From NCBI GenBank assembly GCA_965232815.1, contig OZ247427.1:1054001-1118000 (forward strand): 64,000 nucleotides of DNA, written 5' to 3'. A program made the position numbers and the translations under genes. This DNA comes from Bin87 sp026710825 (GTDB taxonomy: Bacteria > Chloroflexota > Dehalococcoidia > Lucifugimonadales > UBA3495). The notes beneath the pieces are model-generated. The model was given only the letters and a program-made list of their open reading frames with translations. It did no database searches and was not told where the DNA came from. Each line of letters begins with the position of its first letter. Positions within the stretch are counted from its first letter, which is position 1. Of this stretch, positions 31,667-40,774 are shown one piece after another.

Positions 31667-33472
31667 ATGGTTATCCAGCAGGCTGCCCACAACCTCGAAC
31701 AGGGCGATGTCGCCCTCCCCGACACCGGCCGTCCAGTGGTCCGCTCCAACGAGGGCGTCATTTCGTCGGGCCATTACCTGACATCCATGGCCGGCGTGAA
31801 GATGCTGATGGCCGGCGGCAACGCCTTCGACGCCATGGTGGCCGCCAGCCTTGCCGCCGCCGTGGTGGAGCCCATCGCGTCCTACTCGCTCCTGGCCGAA
31901 GGCGTGTTCATGCTCTACGACTCCGCCAGCGGCGACCTCACGTCGCTGAACGGGCAGGGCGGCGCGCCGGCCGCGGCAACGCCGGAGTTCTACCGCTCCC
32001 GCGGCCACGAGCGCATCCCCACCGGCCCGGGCATGGACGCTCCGCTGTCGTTCACCCAGCCGGGCATCGTGGACGCGTTCATCGCCATGCTGGACCGTTA
32101 CGGCTCCCTCTCCTTCGCCGAAGTAGTCGCGCCAGCGATCAGCTACGCCGAAGATGGCATCCCCCACTACGAGTACATGCTGGAACGCCTGAAGTCCCGC
32201 TCCGGACAGGAGCAGTTCGACAACTTCCCGCCCGGTGGCTGGGACGTGTTCTACAACAACCGGCAGGTGCCGGAGCCCGGCGCTCCGATGGTGCAACCGG
32301 GCCTCGCCAACACCCTGAAAACCATGCGCGATGCGTCGCTGGCCGAAAACGGCTCGCGCAGCGCCAGCCTGCAGGCCGCCCGCGACGCCTTCTACTGCGG
32401 CCCCATCGCCCGGCAGTTCGTGGACTCGACCCAGGCCGTAGGCGGCATCCTGTCCATGGACGACCTCGCCAACTACCACAGCAAGTTCGCCGGTCCAGTG
32501 ACCACCACTTTCGACGGCCATGAAATCTGGGGACAGGACACGTGGACCCAGGGTCCCATGCTCATGCAGGCTCTCAACATCCTGGAACACTTTGACCTGC
32601 GCAGTATGGGCCACAACAGCCCGGCATATATCCACACCGTCGCCGAGACGCTCAAGCTCTGCTTCGGCGACCGCGAGGCATTCTACGGCGACCCCGACTT
32701 CGCCGAGGTGCCCATCGACGGCCTACTCTCCAAGGAATACGCCGCCGAGCGCGCCCAATCAATCGACCCCGAGGGCGCATACCCGGCCCAGCCGGAGCCT
32801 GGCGACCCTTGGAAATACTCGCGCATCAGCGGCAAGACCGCGCCCCAGGTCATGGCCGAACCGATCTACACCGGCCCCGACTCCTCGGCCGACGACGGAA
32901 CCACCCATGTGTCCGTCCTGGACAAGAATGGCAATCTGGTCTGCGGCACCATCAGCGGCGGATCGTTCTCCAAGTCGGTGTTCTTCCCCGAACTCGGCGC
33001 CTGCCCCAGCACCCGCATCGAGATGTTCAACTGCGAGCCGGGCCATCCCAACGTCGTCGAGCCTGGCAAGCGTCCGCGCACCACGCTGGTCAACTACATC
33101 GTCGCCAAAGACGGCCAGCCCGTCATGACCGTGGGCTGCCCTGGTGGCGACAACCAGGTGCAGGGCAACCTCCAGCTGATCCTGAACTCGCTGGTCTTCG
33201 GCATGGACCCCCAGCAGGCCGTGGAAGCCCCGCGATTCGGCACCGCCAGCAACGTCAACTCCTTCTACCCCCATGTCTACTATCCCGGGCAGCTTGACCT
33301 TGAGGACGGCATCCCCGAGCGCACCGCCGATGCGTTGCGGGCCTTCGGCCACAAGATCTACCGTACCGCCAACTGCGGCCTGGGCGCAACCGTGTCGGTC
33401 CGAGACGCTGAAAACGGCTCGCTCAGCACCGGCGCCGACCCCCGCCGCGCCTGCTACGCCCTGGCGCTGTAG
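31667..33472 (+). CDS. ggt: Gamma-glutamyltransferase family protein
   Basis: A 601-residue Ntn-hydrolase precursor that would self-cleave before the first Thr of DDGTTHVSVLDKNG (T412) into large and small subunits. Downstream CPGGDNQVQGNLQLILN is the small-subunit glycine loop (PGGxxI..) and GNAFDAMVAASLAAAVVEP the large-subunit opening. No signal peptide is present, whereas E. coli GGT is periplasmic, so it may be a cytoplasmic acylase-type member that hydrolyses gamma-glutamyl or other amide bonds. ATG follows AGGAGCTGAC. Confidence 0.9.
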   Translation: MVIQQAAHNLEQGDVALPDTGRPVVRSNEGVISSGHYLTSMAGVKMLMAGGNAFDAMVAASLAAAVVEPIASYSLLAEGVFMLYDSASGDLTSLNGQGGAPAAATPEFYRSRGHERIPTGPGMDAPLSFTQPGIVDAFIAMLDRYGSLSFAEVVAPAISYAEDGIPHYEYMLERLKSRSGQEQFDNFPPGGWDVFYNNRQVPEPGAPMVQPGLANTLKTMRDASLAENGSRSASLQAARDAFYCGPIARQFVDSTQAVGGILSMDDLANYHSKFAGPVTTTFDGHEIWGQDTWTQGPMLMQALNILEHFDLRSMGHNSPAYIHTVAETLKLCFGDREAFYGDPDFAEVPIDGLLSKEYAAERAQSIDPEGAYPAQPEPGDPWKYSRISGKTAPQVMAEPIYTGPDSSADDGTTHVSVLDKNGNLVCGTISGGSFSKSVFFPELGACPSTRIEMFNCEPGHPNVVEPGKRPRTTLVNYIVAKDGQPVMTVGCPGGDNQVQGNLQLILNSLVFGMDPQQAVEAPRFGTASNVNSFYPHVYYPGQLDLEDGIPERTADALRAFGHKIYRTANCGLGATVSVRDAENGSLSTGADPRRACYALAL

Positions 33473-33523
33473 AAGCGGGCGTCCAAAACTCCATCAACGT
33501 AGGGTGATTGTTTTGGCGTGGGT

Positions 33524-33551
33524 GTAGGGGCGAATAATCATTCGCCCCTAC
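33524..33551. repeat. GTAGGGGCGAAT palindrome
   Basis: Arms GTAGGGGCGAAT and ATTCGCCCCTAC around AATC; identical to 14803-14830. It lies between convergent ggt and MFS genes and could act as a transcript-end hairpin. Confidence 0.85.
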
Positions 33552-33572
33552 GGTCTTCCAGGACACGCCATC

Positions 33573-34793
33573 CTATCCCGACGGCGTCGCGGCAAGCTGC
33601 CGGCCCGCCGAACGCCCCAGGCCGAACCAAAGCGAGATCAGCAGGCACAGTCCCGCCGCCACGCTGATGGACGTGGACCAGCCCACCCATCCTGCGGCAG
33701 CAGCCAGCGGCAGCGCGCCCAGGTGATGGAAGCCCGGCGTAAAGTGAAGGATTCCCATCACACGGCCCCGTATTTCCGCCGGCGTAGCCAGCTGCAGGAT
33801 CGTCGTGGCCAGCGGCCAGACGGTACCCAGGCTGGCAATTCCCAACACCAGGAACACCGTCCATGACACCCAGAAGCTGGACGACCACGCGAACAGCGTG
33901 AGGCATACGCAGAACAGCCCCAGGCACGCCAGCAGCCACCGGTACAGCCAGCGTCGCCCCATGAACGTGATGCTCAGGTTGCCGATCAGCGAGCCCACGC
34001 CCGATGCCAACAGCAGCAGCCCGGCCTGGTACGCGTCGGCTCCCAGTTGGTCCCACGCGAAGGCGGGCAGCGCGGCCAGATGGCTCATTCCGAACCCGCC
34101 CCACGAGCAGGCCAGCACGATCACGGTCAGCAGCACCGGCGATCGCCAGATTTGGACCACCCCGTCGGTGAAGTGCCGCAGCACCGGGTCGCGGGTTGAT
34201 CTGGCGCTGCGTGGCGCGATCCGGATCCAGTAAACGGAGAATATGCTCACCACGTAGCACGATCCGTTGAGCAGCAGGGCCGCGCTGATGCTCCAGTGAT
34301 CGATCACCAGCCCAACCACCGGCGGCCCGACGATCCGCCCGATGTGGACCGCCGCGTTGAAGTGCGCCACCGCGTCGAGCAGCGTGCGCTGGTCCACCAG
34401 GTCGGCCACCATAGATACCCGCGCCGGTTGATTCAACGCCTGCAGCGAACCCAGGATGACCGCCGCCAGGTAGATGTGCCAAATCGCCACCACGCCCGTG
34501 AACGAAAGTACGGCCAGCGCTGAGATCACTGCGCCAACCGCGAACTGGATCGACATCACCAGCCGCTTCCGGTCGACGGCGTCGGCAATCACCCCGCCCA
34601 CCATCAGCAGGCCAACGTTGGGCACTCCGTAGAGAAACACCACCAGGCCGAACTGGGTCTTGGATCCCGTCACTTCGAGCACCAGCCAGCCCAGAACCAG
34701 GAACTGCATCCCCTGCGCCAACGCCTGGGTGGCGGAACTCGTCCAATACCACCGGAAGTTGGAAGCACGCCACGGGCCCATGGCCCGACGCAT
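33573..34793 (-). CDS. MFS transporter
   Basis: A 406-residue 12-helix MFS_3-type permease with ASNFRWYWTSSATQALAQGMQ at the N-terminus, GGVIADAVDRKRLVMS in loop 2-3 and PAEIRGRVMGILHFTPG in the second half. ATG 34793 is preferred; a TTG 14 codons upstream also reads through. It is divergent from the flavin oxidoreductase at 34981 and not part of the tandem pair, though the same subfamily. Confidence 0.9.
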   Translation of the reverse strand: MRRAMGPWRASNFRWYWTSSATQALAQGMQFLVLGWLVLEVTGSKTQFGLVVFLYGVPNVGLLMVGGVIADAVDRKRLVMSIQFAVGAVISALAVLSFTGVVAIWHIYLAAVILGSLQALNQPARVSMVADLVDQRTLLDAVAHFNAAVHIGRIVGPPVVGLVIDHWSISAALLLNGSCYVVSIFSVYWIRIAPRSARSTRDPVLRHFTDGVVQIWRSPVLLTVIVLACSWGGFGMSHLAALPAFAWDQLGADAYQAGLLLLASGVGSLIGNLSITFMGRRWLYRWLLACLGLFCVCLTLFAWSSSFWVSWTVFLVLGIASLGTVWPLATTILQLATPAEIRGRVMGILHFTPGFHHLGALPLAAAAGWVGWSTSISVAAGLCLLISLWFGLGRSAGRQLAATPSG

Positions 34794-34980
34794 GTACGAC
34801 GCGGCGCGATTTCCGCCGGCTTGAGGTTCTACCAAAACGGGGACTTTGCCGGGGCTGCGCGCGAAGATGGAGTAGGTATCGGGTATACGCCGCTGATCAC
34901 GCGCCGATTGTAATCCATCGGGGGATACAGCGGGGCTCCGGTGGTATCATCAGGCCACTCACTCAAGGGAGGATCTCAGT

Positions 34981-35826
34981 ATGGACATCGGAGTTACCGC
35001 CAGGGCTTCCAGCGATTCGGTTGACCCGGCAGAATTGGCCAAGCGGGCGGAGGAACTGGGCTTTGAGTCGTTCTGGCTCCCCGAGCACCCGGTCCTCCCC
35101 GTACACACCACGTCGCGATACGGCGGCACGCCGGACGGGTCAATCCCGCCTTCGATGGCCGACATCGGCGACCCGCTCATCGCGCTGTCGATGGCTGCGG
35201 CCGCCACCAGCACCATCAAACTGGGCACCGCCATCAGCCTGGTGCCGGAGCACAACCCACTGATGCAGGCCAAACAGATCGCCACCCTGGACAAATACTC
35301 GAACGGCAGGTTCCTGTTCGGCATCGGCGCCGGCTGGCTGCAGGAAGAGACCGAAATCATGGGCGGAGACTTCCAGCACCGCTGGGGCCAGACCCGCGAG
35401 GCCATCCTGGCCATGAAAGAACTCTGGACCAAGGAGGAAGCCGAATTTCACGGGCGATTCTTCGATTTCCCCCTGGTCAAGTGCTCGCCCAAGCCGGTGC
35501 AGACGCCGCATCCACCGGTTTTCCTGGGAGGCTACGCTGCCAACGTGTTCAAGCGCGTCGTGGCATGGGGCGACGGCTGGATGCCCGTTCGCGTAACCGA
35601 GGAGCAGGTCAAAGCCGGTCGTGCCACCATGGACGAGTTGGCCGAGGCCGCGGGCCGAGATCCCAATTCCATCCAGCTGATCGTCTCCAACGTCACGCCC
35701 GACCGTGAAGTCATCGCCGGATACGAAGCAGCCGGCGCCAACCGCGTTACGGTCGCCCTGCCGCCGGACGCCGGCCCCAACGGCCTGGAGGAGTTGGAAC
35801 GCCTAGCGGAGAAGGTGATCGGCTAA
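34981..35826 (+). CDS. LLM-class flavin oxidoreductase, F420-type
   Basis: A 281-residue luciferase-like protein. LAKRAEELGFESFWLPEHPVLP, TIKLGTAISLVPEHNPLMQAKQIATLD and GRFLFGIGAGWLQEETEIMG match the TIGR03619-like F420-dependent group better than FMN monooxygenases, so F420 is the likely cofactor (inference). GGGAGGATCTCAGT precedes the ATG. Substrate unknown. It is followed by a dispersed repeat and a small unknown gene. Confidence 0.88.
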   Translation: MDIGVTARASSDSVDPAELAKRAEELGFESFWLPEHPVLPVHTTSRYGGTPDGSIPPSMADIGDPLIALSMAAAATSTIKLGTAISLVPEHNPLMQAKQIATLDKYSNGRFLFGIGAGWLQEETEIMGGDFQHRWGQTREAILAMKELWTKEEAEFHGRFFDFPLVKCSPKPVQTPHPPVFLGGYAANVFKRVVAWGDGWMPVRVTEEQVKAGRATMDELAEAAGRDPNSIQLIVSNVTPDREVIAGYEAAGANRVTVALPPDAGPNGLEELERLAEKVIG

Positions 35827-35869
35827 CGTGATGCCGCGCCCGCCGATCACTGTCCAGAGATGCCGTAGT

Positions 35870-35902
35870 CCGCTCATGGTGAGCCTGTCGAACCACGAGC
35901 GG
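35870..35902. repeat. Dispersed GCTCATGGTGAGCCTGTCG repeat, copy 1
   Basis: CCGCTCATGGTGAGCCTGTC followed by GAACCACGAGCGG; the ends CCGCTC and GAGCGG pair. The first 27 bases recur at 45037-45063. A diverged relative is the CTCATCCTGAGCCCGTCGACGGGT stretch near 14131. Confidence 0.7.
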
Positions 35903-35965
35903 ACGGTGGGAAAAGCTTGGCCGCAGAACGTCTTCTGATAACAGACGGGTGAAAACTCCAGCTAT

Positions 35966-36286
35966 ATGTCCCAAGCTGATGAATCCATCTCCTCCGTCGG
36001 CCCGCGCGCCTGGTCGCTGATGCGCGGGCGTGTGGACGGCGAGAATTGGGCTGCCAACTTCGCCGAACCCCACGAACTCATCGCCTGGGGCGACATCGCC
36101 GACTTCGAGCACTACATGGGGCAGATGCCCTTTCCCTACGACAACGCGAAGGCGGTGGAACTCTACGAATCCGCGCGCTCCGATGCGTCGACCACCGGAA
36201 TGCCTTTCAACCACCGGGAGTACGCCGGCGGGTTCCTGCAATGCGTTTATGAAACCTTGAGGTCCAGGCTCGGCCTGGACCTCTGA
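35966..36286 (+). CDS. Small unknown protein
   Basis: A 106-residue soluble protein with a plausible composition (acidic, aromatic-rich: WAANFAEPHELIAWGDIADFEHYMGQMPFPYDN). No domain is recognised. The frame is uninterrupted, uses common codons and starts with ATG, but no strong ribosome-binding site is seen. It sits between the F420-type oxidoreductase and the convergent VOC gene. Treat as a probable hypothetical gene. Confidence 0.55.
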   Translation: MSQADESISSVGPRAWSLMRGRVDGENWAANFAEPHELIAWGDIADFEHYMGQMPFPYDNAKAVELYESARSDASTTGMPFNHREYAGGFLQCVYETLRSRLGLDL

Positions 36287-36309
36287 TCGCGGCAGATTGA
36301 ACCGGGTCG

Positions 36310-36786
36310 CTACACCGATGTCGCGTTAGGCGGCGCGGGTCCGCGCTCCAATAGTTCCAGCCAGTTGCCGTCCGGGTCCTGCATGTAGCACCCCTTGCGC
36401 GCCGCCGGATACACCGGGTTGGGCCGCTCCGCCGGCGGGCTGACGAACCGCACGCCCTTGGCCGAGAGTTCCTCGTAGAAAGCATCCAGATCGTCCACCA
36501 TTACGCCCAGGTGAGTCGCACCCACCTGAAAACGCTGCGGCATCTCCACGGCCACGCCCGGCGGGTTCAGATACTGGATCAACTCCACCGAGTGGCGCAT
36601 GTCCCCCGGTCCCAGGTACACGATATGCAGCCGGGCGTCGGGATAACCCACCAACTCCGATATGAACTCACCCTCCAGTATCTGGTCCCGTTCGATGCTC
36701 AGGCCCAGCATGTCCCGATAGAAGGCCAGGGAGCGTTCCATATCACTGACCACAAAACCCGTGTGGTTCATCCATTGGACTTCCAT
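36310..36786 (-). CDS. VOC-family glyoxalase-like dioxygenase/lyase
   Basis: A 158-residue VOC protein: MNHTGFVVSDMERSLAFYRDMLGL opens the first module, GATHLGVMVDDLDAFYEEL the second, and GCYMQDPDGNWLELLERG ends it. Likely metal ligands are the His in MNHTGF, His in ATHLGV and Glu in WLELLE. ATG 36786 (MEVQWMNH) is preferred over an upstream TTG-type start. Could be a ring-cleavage dioxygenase, lactoylglutathione lyase or resistance protein; the sequence alone does not decide. Confidence 0.87.
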   Translation of the reverse strand: MEVQWMNHTGFVVSDMERSLAFYRDMLGLSIERDQILEGEFISELVGYPDARLHIVYLGPGDMRHSVELIQYLNPPGVAVEMPQRFQVGATHLGVMVDDLDAFYEELSAKGVRFVSPPAERPNPVYPAARKGCYMQDPDGNWLELLERGPAPPNATSV

Positions 36787-36884
36787 ATTTGCAACCTCTT
36801 GACGTTGAACCAACGGGTTCGACCTGAATCGACGAGCTCAGCGGGGAAATATATTCAGCCTGTTGCCGCGGCTACGTCTAGGAT

Positions 36885-36914
36885 GGGCAGGGACGAACAT
36901 CCATTCGCCCCTAC
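36885..36914. repeat. Degenerate GTAGGGGCGAAT-family palindrome
   Basis: GGGCAGGGACGAA-CATC-CATTCGCCCCTAC; one arm matches the consensus ATTCGCCCCTAC and the other is decayed. Confidence 0.6.
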
Positions 36915-36959
36915 GCCGCCAGCACAAACGATATGCCCACTCCGGAATGATAACGCGAG

Positions 36960-38507
36960 TTAGCGTCCGTCTTTCACGTAATCGGCGCACTTCTCGCCGA
37001 TCATGATCGTCGTGGCGTTGGTGTTGGCGCGGATGCAGTCGGGCATGATCGACGCATCTGCTACCCGCAGGCCCTCCATACCCTTGACCTTCAGGTGCTG
37101 ATCCACCACGGCCAGCGGGTCCGAGTCGGGGCCCATCTTGCACGTGCCGGAGATGTGGTGCGACGTTCCCGAGTTCTTGCGCAGCCAGTCGTCCAGCAGC
37201 TCGTCCGACGCCAGTTCCTCGTCAGACGGCATCAGTCGCTCCTCGATCAGATCGGAGAACGGGGGCTTCTCCGCCATCCGCACGCCCAGCCGGATGGCCT
37301 CGCGCATCCGCCGCAGGTCCTCCGGCTCCTGGTAGTAGTTGTAGTTCAGGTTCGGCTGCACGTGCGGATCCGTCGACTGCAAGGTAAGCTCACCCTGCCC
37401 CAGCGCCAACTGCAGGCTCGCGCCCATGCCGACGTAGTTCAGGTCTTCGTCGATCTGGACATGGGCCGGACGGTGCTCGCTGGTCATCAGGTTGGGGCTG
37501 AGTTGCATATCGTTCCGCAGGTCGGACCCTTCGACCGTATAGCGCAGGCCCACCTGGATCACCGGCGCCTGCACGTCCGGCTTCTCTCCCTTGGCCAGAT
37601 ACAGCACCGACGCGGCGGGATGGTCTCGCAGGTTCTTGCCCACGCCTGGCGAATCATGCACCACCGGGATGCCCATGCTGCGCAGGTGTTCGGCAGGCCC
37701 GACGCCCGACAGCATCAGCAACTGCGGCGACGCGACGGCCCCGCTGCTCACGATGATCTCGTCCGCCTCCACCGTAAAGACCTCGCCGCCGCTTTCGGCC
37801 TCGATTCCCACGGCCCGGTTGCCGTCGAACAGGATGCGCCGGGCGGTGACACTGCCCCGGACAGTCAGGTTCAGGCGATGCCGCGCGATGTCCAGGTAGT
37901 TGATCGCCATGCTCATGCGCACACCGTCGATGGTGTTGCGCGCACGCGGAGAAACGCCAGTGGACTCGGGGTGGTTCTGGTCCTCGTCCCGTGGGAATCC
38001 TTCGTCCAGGCACGCTCGCTCGAACGCCACCGAGTGGGGCAGCCATTCGCTGCGCGGGGCGCGGCGAACCGGCACCGGCCCATCGGATCCGTGAAAATCG
38101 TCGCCGCCGAAGTCCAGGTCGGTCTCCAGCTTGTTGAAATAGGGCAGCACGCTGGTGAAGCTCCACTCGTCGTTGCCCCATTCCGCCCAGCGGTCGTAGT
38201 CCTCGGGGATGCCGCGGAACAGCACCTGCCCGTTCACCGCGCTGGACCCTCCGGTTGCCTTGCCCCTGGGAATCACCAGTTCGGTCTGATCCTCGGTGAT
38301 CTTGGCGGTGTAACCCCAGTTGTGCGGACCGTAGGCAGACAGCCACACGTTGTTGCCCATCTTCAGGTCTTCGGGCAAATGCTCGAAGTCGGGATAGTCC
38401 GGCCCCGCCTCCAGCAGCAGCACCGAGCGATCGGGATCTTCCGACAGCCGGCTGGCGATAGTGCATCCGGCGGACCCTCCGCCGACCACGATGACGTCAT
38501 ACTTCAT
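36960..38507 (-). CDS. GMC-family FAD oxidoreductase (choline dehydrogenase-like)
   Basis: A 515-residue flavoprotein that oxidises an alcohol. FAD site VVVGGGSAGCTIASRL, GMC signature 1 GKATGGSSAVNGQV and signature 2 IVSSGAVASPQLLMLSGVG are clear; active-site residues are H451 in SHHISGT and N497 in NTNATT. Length fits choline dehydrogenase/alcohol dehydrogenase members without signal peptide. No betaine aldehyde dehydrogenase is adjacent, so choline is not implied. It is divergent from the MFS gene at 38621. Confidence 0.93.
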   Translation of the reverse strand: MKYDVIVVGGGSAGCTIASRLSEDPDRSVLLLEAGPDYPDFEHLPEDLKMGNNVWLSAYGPHNWGYTAKITEDQTELVIPRGKATGGSSAVNGQVLFRGIPEDYDRWAEWGNDEWSFTSVLPYFNKLETDLDFGGDDFHGSDGPVPVRRAPRSEWLPHSVAFERACLDEGFPRDEDQNHPESTGVSPRARNTIDGVRMSMAINYLDIARHRLNLTVRGSVTARRILFDGNRAVGIEAESGGEVFTVEADEIIVSSGAVASPQLLMLSGVGPAEHLRSMGIPVVHDSPGVGKNLRDHPAASVLYLAKGEKPDVQAPVIQVGLRYTVEGSDLRNDMQLSPNLMTSEHRPAHVQIDEDLNYVGMGASLQLALGQGELTLQSTDPHVQPNLNYNYYQEPEDLRRMREAIRLGVRMAEKPPFSDLIEERLMPSDEELASDELLDDWLRKNSGTSHHISGTCKMGPDSDPLAVVDQHLKVKGMEGLRVADASIMPDCIRANTNATTIMIGEKCADYVKDGR

Positions 38508-38620
38508 TCCGGGCCTCCTGCGCTGCGCGAATCTGTTCGCTGGTCGTTGCGCGTCTCTTGTTCTCGGCTAATAATACCCAACCGCGACCAACGCGCCTAG
38601 CGTTGCCGCCACCGTTTCCT

Positions 38621-39838
38621 ATGCATACCGCCCTCGGAATTCAAGCCTTGAGCCGTTACCGGTGGGTCATGGCCGCCATGTCCCTGGTGGGGCACCTGGC
38701 CCTGGGGTTCAACCTGTTCGGCATCTCCCCGGTTCTCCCCCTGGCAATAGCGGATTACGGCATCAGCAACTTTGCCGCCGGCCTGCTGGTGTCCCTGCCC
38801 ATGCTGTTGGCCGCGGTGTTCGGGATCCCTGGCGGCATGCTGGTCGCCAGGATCGGCGTAAAGCGCGCTCAACTCATCGGGTGGATAGCCATGGCGGTGC
38901 TCGCCCTGTCGTTCACCGCCCCCAACTTCGGCGTGATGCTGGTGTTGCGCCTGGCCTACGGCGTGGGCCTCGCGATGATGATCACCGCCACCGGCCCGCT
39001 GCTAATGGCCTGGTTTTCCCAGCGGGAAGTCCTGGTCATGAACTCCCTGAACACTGCGGCGATCAGCCTGGGCGTGGCCGTCGCCGTGGCCTGCGCAGCG
39101 CCCCTGGCGCAGATCACTGACTGGAAAATATCGATGTCGGTGTTTGGCGTCGTGGGCGTCGTCGGGTCTGTCGCGTGGCTGGCCCTGGGCCGGGATGCCC
39201 CCTTGGCCGGTGTGCGTCCGGCTCCCATATCATTGCGGCAAACCGGCCGGGTGCTGCGCAACCGCACCGTGATCCTGCTGGTCCTGACCGATGCCGGCGT
39301 CCTCGTCCAGTACACGGCGCTCACCGGATGGCTGCCGACATTCTTCAACGACCAACTGGGCTTGTCGCTGTCGGAGGCGGGATTAATCACCGGCATGCTG
39401 CCTTTCGTCGGCGTGTTCGCGGTGATCGCTGGCGGCATTGTGCCCCTGCGTTTCGACTCGCCCCGTGCGATATTCATCGGATCCGGATTGGCGGCCCTGG
39501 TGGGTGGACTGGGTTCCTACCTTCTGCCGAACCTGCCCGGCGTCTACGCGGCAGCCGGGGTACTGGGCTTCGGTTCGTGGTTCTACGTGCCCATCCTGCT
39601 GACTCTGCCGTTGCGCCTGCCCGGCATCACGCCCCAGGGCCTCGCCGTAATCTACGGCTCCCTGATGACCTTTTCCGGTTTCGCCATGTTCCTCGCGCCC
39701 ATCCTGGTTGGCGCGGTCCGTGATGCCACGGGATCTTTCCTGCCGGGATTCCTGGTCTGCACGGCCATGAGTTCAACCGCGCTTATCGCCGGCGCGCTAC
39801 TGCCCCGCAACGTTTCCGCCGGCAATGCGCCCGGCTGA
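38621..39838 (+). CDS. MFS transporter (CynX/NarK-like)
   Basis: A 405-residue MFS permease of a different subgroup from the others here: LGFNLFGISPVLPLAIADYGISN, GIPGGMLVARIGVKRAQLIGW and, in the second half, TALTGWLPTFFNDQLGLS recall cyanate/nitrate-type (CynX/OFA/ACS) transporters. The ATG at 38621 is used; a longer reading to 38558 is possible but not homologous. Substrate is likely an organic anion. Confidence 0.88.
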   Translation: MHTALGIQALSRYRWVMAAMSLVGHLALGFNLFGISPVLPLAIADYGISNFAAGLLVSLPMLLAAVFGIPGGMLVARIGVKRAQLIGWIAMAVLALSFTAPNFGVMLVLRLAYGVGLAMMITATGPLLMAWFSQREVLVMNSLNTAAISLGVAVAVACAAPLAQITDWKISMSVFGVVGVVGSVAWLALGRDAPLAGVRPAPISLRQTGRVLRNRTVILLVLTDAGVLVQYTALTGWLPTFFNDQLGLSLSEAGLITGMLPFVGVFAVIAGGIVPLRFDSPRAIFIGSGLAALVGGLGSYLLPNLPGVYAAAGVLGFGSWFYVPILLTLPLRLPGITPQGLAVIYGSLMTFSGFAMFLAPILVGAVRDATGSFLPGFLVCTAMSSTALIAGALLPRNVSAGNAPG

Positions 39839-39919
39839 GCGATTCCATGCTATGTTGAATCATCCGGTATCCGTTCACCAAACGAGTACCACCAACCCGG
39901 GCCGATCGGAGATGTATTC

Positions 39920-40729
39920 ATGCCCAAACTGGAACTGAACGGAGAGCAATTCCACTACCATGTGGACAACTTTTCCGACCCGTGGCTCAACGCCCAACCG
40001 GTGTTGCTGCACCATTCCGCCGGCGGAAATCTGCACCGCTGGCGTCCCTGGGTTCCCACCTTGTCGCGCCGACACCCCACCGTCCGGTTCGACATGCGCG
40101 GACACGGCGGCACCACGTCCCGCTCAGATTCGCCGTTTGTGATCACCGAACTCGCCGCCGACATCGCCCGCGTGATGGACGCGCTGGACGTTGAAAAAAC
40201 GCACCTCGTGGGCGCGTCCGCCGGCGGCATTGTCAGCCTGCAGTTCGCCCACGACTTCGCCGACCGCCTCCACAGCCTCACGCTGGTGGCATCAACGCCG
40301 CGCCTGGCTCAGATGGGCGCCGACATGGACGCCAGTGGTTGGGGCGACACCCTGCGCCGCGAGGGCACCCGCGCCTGGCTGCTGTCCGATACCGACAAGC
40401 GGTTCGGCCCCGACACCCCACGCGAGATCATCGACTGGTATGCCGACGAAGGCGCGAAGACCGAAGCCGCCGAAGTGTTGGCTCTCCAGGCCTGCCTGCT
40501 GGCGGCGGACCTCGCTCCGTTGCTGCCCGGGATCAACGTTCCCACGCTGATTCTCGCCGCGCGCCACGACCCGATCACTCCCCTGGAAATCCAGCAACTG
40601 ATGACTGATACGATGCCCAACGCCGCGCTGGAAGCATTCGACGGCGTCGGTCACAACATGAAGGTGGAGATCCCCGACATCCTGGCCCGGCGCACGCTCG
40701 ATTTTATCGACACCATCGATTCGCCGTGA
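39920..40729 (+). CDS. Alpha/beta hydrolase
   Basis: A 269-residue serine hydrolase with oxyanion-hole region LLHHSAGGNLHRW, nucleophile elbow VGASAGG (S100), aspartate D217 in AARHDPITP and histidine H245 in GVGHNMK. It resembles 3-oxoadipate enol-lactonase/haloperoxidase-type hydrolases (PcaD-like), consistent with aromatic catabolism genes elsewhere in the window; substrate is not proven. It is followed 45 nt later by the DinB-type isomerase-like gene. Confidence 0.9.
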   Translation: MPKLELNGEQFHYHVDNFSDPWLNAQPVLLHHSAGGNLHRWRPWVPTLSRRHPTVRFDMRGHGGTTSRSDSPFVITELAADIARVMDALDVEKTHLVGASAGGIVSLQFAHDFADRLHSLTLVASTPRLAQMGADMDASGWGDTLRREGTRAWLLSDTDKRFGPDTPREIIDWYADEGAKTEAAEVLALQACLLAADLAPLLPGINVPTLILAARHDPITPLEIQQLMTDTMPNAALEAFDGVGHNMKVEIPDILARRTLDFIDTIDSP

Positions 40730-40774
40730 GCCGATATTGCCAATTATCATCGCCAACCGCCATCGGAGCACCTC

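Noticed and set aside
14756..33551. Repeated 28-bp palindromes as a CRISPR array.
   Set aside because: Copies are kilobases apart, no regular spacers exist and no cas genes are present.
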